A stretch of DNA of 24,739 nt. It comes from CAYYYA01 sp964517065. GTDB taxonomy: Bacteria > Patescibacteriota > Patescibacteriia > UBA1558 > 2-01-FULL-52-15. Made by a program: the position numbers and the translations under genes. Location: assembly GCA_964517065.1 (NCBI GenBank), contig CAZFBK010000011.1:1-24739 (forward strand), written 5' to 3'. Below, in pieces: positions 20,285 to 24,739 of this stretch (position 1 is the stretch's first letter; every line of letters starts with the position of its first letter). Under the pieces are notes generated by a model. It was given only the letters and a program-made list of their open reading frames with translations. It ran no database searches and was not told the origin of the DNA.

Positions 20285-21553
20285 CTACTTGTTTTTCTTC
20301 TCCTCCTTTCCCTTCGTGTCTGCCGGTTTGGCCTCAGCTTTCTTCCGCTCAGGTTTCTTGTCGAAGATGACGGGGAAAAAACCAAACGTCACCCACGCGA
20401 GACCCATGAGGAAGAAGCTAAGCCAAATCCAATCTGGAATCGGCGCCCCAGGAGCCCGATTATGAAGGTTCGGGACGGCCAGCGCCCAGACCAGCAGGCA
20501 GGTCACGAAGATCCCACTTGCAAGCCAGTAGAGCCAGCAGAGTAACACGTGTATGTTTTTCCCAGCCGTTGCATAGCGAATAATCAAAGCGAGAAAACCG
20601 GGGATGAACAGACCGATCAGCAGTATCAACATGCTGAGCGACGTCCAGGGATGGTAGTCCCATAGACCACTATTGACGATACGCGAGCACGGCGTATCAA
20701 TCTGGTACTCGCCGCCGCTGACACTGACGAAGGCATCGACCAAGGCATCGTCGTAGGCACGATGTGATTTGGTGTAACCTTTGACCTCGGTGTCCCAGTG
20801 GGTCAGGATATCCCGCGGAGTGCGATCGCGTTTCAGCTGATCGATCGTCCGCTTCAAACCCATCTGGAATTGCCACTCAGTAGCGAAGGTAAACTTCCCC
20901 TTCTGCTCAGAGTTCCCGAAAGCGGACCGCTGGATGTTGCTGAAAGCTTGGTCAAAAGTGAGACCATCACCTTCAGGGCAACCCAGTCCGAGGATGTTGC
21001 GTGGTTTGTCGTCTCCATACGGGAATGAGAAGTCGTCCAGACCTCGACCGCTTTCAGTCTGCTGGACGGCGAGGACGATGAGTCTGGCAACCTTGTCAGT
21101 CGACGGACCCTGAAAGAGGTGTCCGACAATTGGCAGGCCGGCGAGGAAATTACCAGGCTTCTTGGCTTCTTTGGTGGTCTCAGAAACTGCCGGTTTATCG
21201 GGAGGCGCGGTAGAAGCGATTGTGGCCTTGTGCTCACGAGGTCCGAGGACCATCAAAGCGACAACAAAGGTCGCCAAAACCGCGAGAATCCACTTCTCCT
21301 TGATTTTGTTCCACGCGGAACTATACCACGGCAGCTTCGACGTCTGCGCCGCGGGTGTAGAACCAGCAGGAGTTGCGTTTGTGGCCGCGGGCGTGAGATT
21401 CACAGGGACTCGCCGAGGGAAAACACTGGTCAAAGAGTGCGTTCTCGCACTCCTCGACGTGAAGACCCGAATACGGTCTCCAAAAAAGACGAAAGCACCG
21501 AATGCGAGAGCTGCAACAGCAAGCCCAATCAGGATAGCGAGGAAAATCATCAT
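20285..21553 (-). CDS. Orphan multi-pass membrane protein, 422 aa
   Basis: Hydrophobic segments lie at residues 3-24, about 88-104 (WILAVLATFVVALMVLG), about 303-325, 335-358 and 375-395. Between the second and third lies an extracytoplasmic or cytoplasmic domain of about 190 residues (LARLIVLAVQQTESGRGLDD-type helix, then a region with PCSRIV). The tail after residue 398 is extremely Lys/Glu-rich. I do not recognise a family. The ATG is preceded by GGAG at a good distance. A perfect-consensus promoter lies 150 bases upstream with a 140-base leader, and a terminator follows. Base composition is clearly more GC-rich than trxA/trxB nearby, which may indicate a different origin or selection for expression. 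Long ORFs on the plus strand are shadows of it. Confidence 0.72.
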   Translation of the reverse strand: MMIFLAILIGLAVAALAFGAFVFFGDRIRVFTSRSARTHSLTSVFPRRVPVNLTPAATNATPAGSTPAAQTSKLPWYSSAWNKIKEKWILAVLATFVVALMVLGPREHKATIASTAPPDKPAVSETTKEAKKPGNFLAGLPIVGHLFQGPSTDKVARLIVLAVQQTESGRGLDDFSFPYGDDKPRNILGLGCPEGDGLTFDQAFSNIQRSAFGNSEQKGKFTFATEWQFQMGLKRTIDQLKRDRTPRDILTHWDTEVKGYTKSHRAYDDALVDAFVSVSGGEYQIDTPCSRIVNSGLWDYHPWTSLSMLILLIGLFIPGFLALIIRYATAGKNIHVLLCWLYWLASGIFVTCLLVWALAVPNLHNRAPGAPIPDWIWLSFFLMGLAWVTFGFFPVIFDKKPERKKAEAKPADTKGKEEKKNK

Positions 21554-21701
21554 TTCAGCTCCATAGCGCCTAAAGCGCAGTAGGGTGTGAGTACAGGTTA
21601 CTCACAGGTTATTAACATCTATGACGATAGCTGGGGATAGACGCGATGCCTATCAAGCTAGCGTGTTTTTGAGGTACAGGGTAGTACAGGTGTAATAATG
21701 T

Positions 21702-21730
21702 ATTATATCACTATTATTTAATACTGTCAA
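21702..21730 (-). promoter_or_regulatory. Perfect-consensus promoter of the 422-aa gene
   Basis: Minus-strand TTGACA (21725-21730), a 17-base spacer and TATAAT (21702-21707) with TGA immediately before the -10. The leader of about 140 bases contains repeated ACCTGT motifs and a GATAG/CTATC hairpin. Confidence 0.88.
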
Positions 21731-21748
21731 TGTATAAAATAGCCTTAT

Positions 21749-21777
21749 TTGACAATAATCACAATTTAATATACACT
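21749..21777 (+). promoter_or_regulatory. Promoter upstream of the csoR-like gene
   Basis: TTGACA (21749-21754), a 17-base spacer and TACACT (21772-21777). A second -10-like CATAAT (21804-21809) lies 15 bases before the CCCC core of inverted-repeat copy 3, the spacing seen at the other copies. The promoter is divergent from the 422-aa gene promoter. Confidence 0.5.
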
Positions 21778-21819
21778 ATACTGGTATAGAGTATATGATT
21801 CACCATAATTTAACTAACA

Positions 21820-21926
21820 TTAGCCCCGTTAGAGATCATTGGTCTTCGAAATTTGCTTATCTGTCTTTTAAAATTGTTAATACATATTTAAACACTTAAA
21901 CAAAGCTGATCTCTCACGGGGTTAGC
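21820..21926 (+). repeat. Inverted-repeat leader element, copy 3
   Basis: The left arm TTAGCCCCGTTAGAGATC (21820-21837) is complementary to GATCTCTCACGGGGTTAG (21908-21925) with one mismatch and one G-U. The loop of about 70 bases is AT-rich and unlike the other copies. It ends 15 bases before the csoR-like ATG. Confidence 0.75.
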
Positions 21927-21941
21927 ACCATTTATAAAACT

Positions 21942-22187
21942 ATGGATTTAGAAACTAAAGAAGTATTTACCTCACATTTGAAGAAAGTCTGCGGGCAAGT
22001 GACTGCTTTGGAAAAAATGGTTAGTGAAGAAACTCCCTGCTTGGAGTTGGTCCAGCAAATCCGAGCGGCCCGATCTTCACTAGCTTCACTGGAAAAGAAG
22101 GTACTTTTGGACAAGATCAAGGGCTCGGGATCGAGTGAGGCGCAGGTTAAGGAGTTGGAGAGACTGTTGGAGGGTTTAGTGGGTTAG
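21942..22187 (+). CDS. CsoR/FrmR/RcnR-family (DUF156) regulator-like protein
   Basis: An 81-residue all-helical protein with the family core HLKKVCGQVTALEKMVSEETPCLELVQQIRAARSSL. Members are tetrameric repressors that leave DNA on binding Cu, Ni, formaldehyde or persulfide. Cys33 corresponds to the conserved first ligand. The His and Cys expected on the next helix are absent, and a second Cys sits at position 17 instead. Canonical Cu(I) sensing is therefore unlikely, and a thiol or redox role is possible. It precedes trxA-trxB by about 150 bases, which fits a redox context. No SD; the start follows inverted-repeat copy 3. Confidence 0.75.
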   Translation: MDLETKEVFTSHLKKVCGQVTALEKMVSEETPCLELVQQIRAARSSLASLEKKVLLDKIKGSGSSEAQVKELERLLEGLVG

Positions 22188-22191
22188 ATAA

Positions 22192-22234
22192 TACCCTCCT
22201 TGACCTCCCCTAACCCCTCCTTAGTAAGGAGGGG
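22192..22234. repeat. CCCCTCC/GGAGGGG palindromic repeat
   Basis: CCCTCCTTGACCTCCCC leads into CCCCTCCTTAGTAAGGAGGG (about 22215-22234). Same family as 9451 and 23749. It lies between the csoR-like gene and trxA. Confidence 0.7.
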
Positions 22235-22333
22235 AAATACTTGCGGTAGACAGTCTCGCTGCATTATTTGAACTCTTCCCACGAATGGACTATTATTACC
22301 CAACGCAAAGAATAATTAATTAACACAAACTAT

Positions 22334-22660
22334 ATGGCACAGGAAGTAACAGATCAAAATTTTAAACAAGAAGTATTAGAGGGCGACAATATTGTCTTGG
22401 TAGATTTTTGGGCACCGTGGTGCGGACCATGCAAGATGCAAGGACCGATTGTAGAAGAGTTGAGCAATGACTTTGCCAATGAAGCGAAAGTAAAAGTTAT
22501 GAAAATGAACGTAGATGAGAATCCAGAAGTGTCGCAGCAGTATTCTATTCTTAGTATTCCTACGCTGAAGATTTTCAAAGGAGGTGAGATTGTGGCTGAT
22601 ATGGTCGGCTTGCAAAGCAAAGAAACGTTAGCTTCACAAATCAAAAAACAACTATCATAA
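22334..22660 (+). CDS. trxA: Thioredoxin
   Basis: A 108-residue protein with the active site WCGPC (Trp29, Cys30, Cys33) after VDFWAP, and the cis-Pro strand SIPTLKIFKGGE. It reduces protein disulfides in the cytoplasm. The length is standard. The ATG follows TTAATTAACACAAACTAT, without an SD. The stop shares a base with the trxB start (TAATG), so the pair is an operon in which the reductase recharges the thioredoxin. Confidence 0.97.
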   Translation: MAQEVTDQNFKQEVLEGDNIVLVDFWAPWCGPCKMQGPIVEELSNDFANEAKVKVMKMNVDENPEVSQQYSILSIPTLKIFKGGEIVADMVGLQSKETLASQIKKQLS

Positions 22661-23625
22661 TGGTGTACGACGTAATTATTATCGGCGCCGGTCCGGCAGG
22701 AATGTCCGCAGCTATTTATACCAGTCGTCGCGCTTTGAAGACGTTGATAGTATCGAAAGATATCGGCGGACAAGCAGCAGCAACTGATACCATTGAGAAT
22801 TATCCCGGCTTTGAACTGATTGGTGGATTTGAATTGATGCAAAAGTTCATGGCACAGGCGCAGAAATTTGGTGCGGAGTTTGCCAGCGGTGAGGTGATCA
22901 AGATTGAGAAACAGGACGATGAATATGTAGTTGCTACCGCTGTTAGCGAGTATCGCGCAAAATGTTTGATCTTAGCTTTTGGATTAACTCCAAGAGATTT
23001 GAATGTACCAGGTGAAAAAGAATTGATGTACAAAGGTATCACGTCGTGCGCTACCTGTGATGGACCGTTGTTCAAAGGTAAAGATGTGATCATTGTCGGT
23101 GGTGGTAATTCTGCTCTTGATGCAGCTGAATATATGTCGAAGCTGGCCAAGAAAATATATTGCATTATCCGCGGTGATAAATATAAGGGCGAGCAAATCC
23201 TGATTGATAAAGTTTCACAAGCGGAAAATATAGAAATCCTTTACGGTACCAAAGTGAAAGAAATCAAAGGTAAAGATAGGGTGGAGTCAGTGGTCATCAC
23301 GTCCGCGCTAGCAGAAGATCCAACGACAGACAAAGAGTTAGTAGTGCAGGGTGTGATCGTGGAGATTGGCTTCGTAGCCAAGACGCAGTGGGTAGGAAAT
23401 ATTGTTAAATTGAATGAACGTAATGAGATAGTCACTGATCGCGATAGCAACACCTCTGATCCGGGAGTTTTCTCTTGCGGAGACGTCACTGATATTAGCT
23501 ATAAGCAAGCGGTGATCTCTGCTGGTGAAGGAGCGAAGGCCGGTTTGCAAGCAGCTAAATATTTAGCCTCGAAATCCGGGAAGAATGTATTATTGGGGAC
23601 GGATTGGGGGAAGAGACCAGGGTAG
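22660..23625 (+). CDS. trxB: Thioredoxin reductase-like flavoprotein
   Basis: A 321-residue protein. The FAD-binding motif GAGPAG is at residues 9-14, the redox pair CATC at 130-133, the second dinucleotide motif GGGNSA at 147-152, and the FAD C-terminal motif SCGDVTD. It transfers electrons to TrxA. The NADPH 2'-phosphate site, HRRDxFR in E. coli, reads IIRGDKYK here, so one of the two clamp arginines is Gly and the last is Lys; cofactor preference may differ. It starts in the TAATG overlap with trxA. The nearest clear terminator is at 23835; the 23626-23834 spacer holds two repeat elements. Confidence 0.94.
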   Translation: MVYDVIIIGAGPAGMSAAIYTSRRALKTLIVSKDIGGQAAATDTIENYPGFELIGGFELMQKFMAQAQKFGAEFASGEVIKIEKQDDEYVVATAVSEYRAKCLILAFGLTPRDLNVPGEKELMYKGITSCATCDGPLFKGKDVIIVGGGNSALDAAEYMSKLAKKIYCIIRGDKYKGEQILIDKVSQAENIEILYGTKVKEIKGKDRVESVVITSALAEDPTTDKELVVQGVIVEIGFVAKTQWVGNIVKLNERNEIVTDRDSNTSDPGVFSCGDVTDISYKQAVISAGEGAKAGLQAAKYLASKSGKNVLLGTDWGKRPG

Positions 23626-23629
23626 CTTT

Positions 23630-23660
23630 GTAGCTTGTAGGGACAGGTCGGGACCTGTCC
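23630..23660. repeat. GGACAGG/CCTGTCC palindromic repeat, copy 2
   Basis: TAGCTTGTAGGGACAGG is shared with 15963-15979. Here GGACAGGTC and GACCTGTCC (23641-23660) form nine pairs with a two-base centre. Confidence 0.65.
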
Positions 23661-23748
23661 AGTAGCTTATTAGGTAGGCCACTGTGCTGTTTACAGAGCC
23701 CTGAAAAGAAACTAAAGTTTGTAAGTTTATATCCGAAGTTTTTTATAT

Positions 23749-23795
23749 CCACCCCTTACCCCTCCTTGCTAAGGAGGGGATGCAGGTGAGGTCAA
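23749..23795. repeat. CCCCTCC/GGAGGGG palindromic repeat
   Basis: CCACCCCTTACCCCTCCTTG is followed by CTAAGGAGGGGATGCAGGTG. It is the fifth site of the family in the window. It lies between trxB and the next terminator. Confidence 0.7.
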
Positions 23796-23834
23796 GATAG
23801 AGGTTTGATGTCGCATTAAATCAAAACCAATTGT

Positions 23835-23866
23835 AAAAGCCGAGTTCCTCCGAGACTCGGCTTTTT
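23835..23866. terminator. Bidirectional terminator before the orphan membrane gene
   Basis: AAAAGCCGAGT (23835-23845) pairs perfectly with ACTCGGCTTTT (23855-23865). It insulates the next promoter, whose -35 begins at 23870. Confidence 0.88.
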
Positions 23867-23869
23867 GCG

Positions 23870-23898
23870 TTGACAAAATAGGAGGTTGTTGTTATTGT
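23870..23898 (+). promoter_or_regulatory. Promoter of the orphan membrane gene
   Basis: TTGACA (23870-23875), a 17-base spacer and TATTGT (23893-23898). The -10 covers the possible GTG at 23897, which argues for the downstream GTG start at 23945. Confidence 0.65.
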
Positions 23899-23944
23899 GC
23901 TCTATCATCCGTTTCATTTCATCACCCACACAGAGGGGGTTCTC

Positions 23945-24394
23945 GTGTTTCACTTTTTGTCACACCTTACTTGGTGGTCGGTGGTTTGGGTCGTTGTTGG
24001 AATTTGTACTTTTTATACGACATTAACCGTAGAACTGGTCCTGAATGGAGGTCAGGCCGGTGGTTGGCGTCCTATGGCCTACGCTTGGGAACTAATCAGC
24101 TGGTGGTATTTACCGCAAGCTGCTAAACGCCGCGAGCTGTATATCAAGAAGCATATTGCTCGTCGCAAACAGGAAGATGTGTATTGTGGGGCGTTGTTGG
24201 GTGCAACGAGAGCGTGGCGTTATTCAGAAGTTGTGGCCAATAATCAATACCTAGAGTGTGCCAATGATATCTTGCCATCACGGTGGGTGATACTTTTCCA
24301 TCTTCTGGTTGCTCTACTGTGGCCGGTGGTAATACTACTCCTAGTCATTATAGCGATTAAAAACACTGTGAGTAGACGGTCCGTCATAGACTGA
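23945..24394 (+). CDS. Orphan membrane protein, 149 aa
   Basis: Two hydrophobic regions: residues 10-32 (WWSVVWVVVGICTFYTTLTVELV) and about 115-140 (VILFHLLVALLWPVVILLLVIIAI). Between them is a cytoplasmic-type stretch rich in Arg/Lys (QAAKRRELYIKKHIARRKQEDVYC). No family is recognised. The GTG at 23945 has the SD AGAGGGGG five bases before it; an in-frame GTG at 23897 would add 16 residues but overlaps the -10. The stop lies inside a hairpin (24391-24420) and a terminator follows. Gene order (terminator, promoter, one ORF, terminator) matches the other orphan cassettes. Confidence 0.7.
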   Translation: MFHFLSHLTWWSVVWVVVGICTFYTTLTVELVLNGGQAGGWRPMAYAWELISWWYLPQAAKRRELYIKKHIARRKQEDVYCGALLGATRAWRYSEVVANNQYLECANDILPSRWVILFHLLVALLWPVVILLLVIIAIKNTVSRRSVID

Positions 24395-24420
24395 CATCGG
24401 TTCTCCGGAACAGATGTCAG
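24391..24420 (+). other. Hairpin over the stop codon of the orphan membrane gene
   Basis: CTGACATC (24391-24398) pairs with GATGTCAG (24413-24420), with an inner GTTC/GAAC stem. The TGA stop is inside the left arm. It may protect the 3' end of the message. Confidence 0.6.
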
Positions 24421-24423
24421 TGA

Positions 24424-24453
24424 CTAACCCAGAACGTTTGGGTTAGTTTTTTT
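24424..24453 (+). terminator. Rho-independent terminator
   Basis: CTAACCCA (24424-24431) pairs with TGGGTTAG (24439-24446), followed by seven T. Confidence 0.9.
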
Positions 24454-24483
24454 ATTCCAAACTATACAGGCTTAATCTGTGCT

Positions 24484-24492
24484 TGCTATACT
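24484..24492 (+). promoter_or_regulatory. Extended -10 of rnhB, possibly leaderless
   Basis: TGCTATACT at 24484-24492 is a TGn-extended -10. The expected start falls at or next to the A of the rnhB ATG (24499), so the message may be leaderless. No clear -35. Confidence 0.4.
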
Positions 24493-24498
24493 ACAATC

Positions 24499-24739
24499 AT
24501 GAAACTAATCATTGGCGCAGATGAAGCTGGTCGTGGTGCTTGGGCAGGACCATTGGTCGCTGCTGCGGTTTGTCTAAAAGCAGGAAAAAAGTTTAATCAT
24601 AAACTTCTGCGTGATTCCAAGAAACTTTCTCCTAAGCAGCGCGAGGAAGTTTTTGCTTATTTGCAGGATGTGGTGGAGCTTGGGGTGGGGATTGTTAGCC
24701 CTAGTGAGATAGATAAGGTGGGTTTGCAAAAGGCAAATG
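24499..24739 (+). CDS. rnhB: Ribonuclease HII, 3'-truncated by the window
   Basis: The first 80 residues are visible and the frame is open to the end. MKLIIGADEAGRGAWAGPLVAAAV carries the RNase HII signature, with the catalytic Asp-Glu pair in DEAGRG (residues 8-13). The conserved LRDSKKLSPKQRE follows. The enzyme cuts RNA in RNA-DNA hybrids and removes single ribonucleotides from DNA. There is no SD; an extended -10 lies directly upstream. Confidence 0.95.
   Translation, partial: MKLIIGADEAGRGAWAGPLVAAAVCLKAGKKFNHKLLRDSKKLSPKQREEVFAYLQDVVELGVGIVSPSEIDKVGLQKAN

Noticed and set aside
20798..21583. Plus-strand and other minus-strand ORFs of 76-154 codons within the 422-aa gene
   Set aside because: They are shadows in a GC-rich gene; the 422-aa frame has the promoter, SD, membrane helices and terminator.

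Overview
The window looks like a chromosomal segment of a Candidate Phyla Radiation (Patescibacteria) bacterium. The evidence is a small, tightly packed housekeeping gene set, short divergent family members (bactofilin, a DAGK-like protein, a CsoR-like protein), many start codons without a Shine-Dalgarno (SD) sequence, and intergenic DNA full of short palindromic and low-complexity repeats. A lineage inside the phylum cannot be fixed from this sequence alone. UGA is used as a stop (for example glgA), so the standard code fits.

Layout. 1-3600: end of a PHP-domain phosphoesterase, glycogen/starch synthase (glgA) and a GalT-like nucleotidyltransferase in a tightly overlapping run, then a convergent DUF1461-type membrane protein. 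3600-5060: two small orphan genes, each with its own TTGACA promoter, long structured leader, SD and terminator; the two leaders appear related. 5060-11450: tyrS (-), a large class A penicillin-binding protein (+), and an ABC exporter (-) that is interrupted by a 100-N gap. The same 55 bases lie on both sides of that gap, and merging them restores the reading frame. 11450-12420: four tRNA-like genes (-) with good acceptor, D and T arms but abnormal anticodon arms, and a divergent 78-codon orphan gene. 12590-18100: the replication-origin neighbourhood: an ADP-ribosyltransferase-like gene, dnaN, a candidate oriC, dnaA, then rpmH-rnpA-yidD-yidC. 18100-20050: DAGK-like protein, bactofilin, a 46-residue one-helix membrane protein and two tRNA-Arg genes with duplicated upstream modules. 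20220-21750: an orphan 422-residue membrane protein behind a perfect-consensus promoter. 21750-24739: CsoR-like protein, trxA-trxB, an orphan membrane protein and the start of rnhB.

Two gene styles are mixed. Housekeeping genes mostly lack an SD and start after AT- or pyrimidine-rich leaders. The orphan genes (3990, 4644, 12115, 20285-21553, 23945) carry sigma70-type promoters, clear SDs and strong terminators. Across this background lies an inverted-repeat element of about 110 bases with conserved arms (core CCCCGTTAGAGAT), present three times. Each copy starts about 15-17 bases after a -10-like hexamer and ends just before or inside a gene start (PBP, yidD, csoR-like). The paired orphan-gene leaders, the inverted-repeat leaders and the aberrant tRNA cluster are the best candidates for undescribed biology. 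All functional readings of them are inference.
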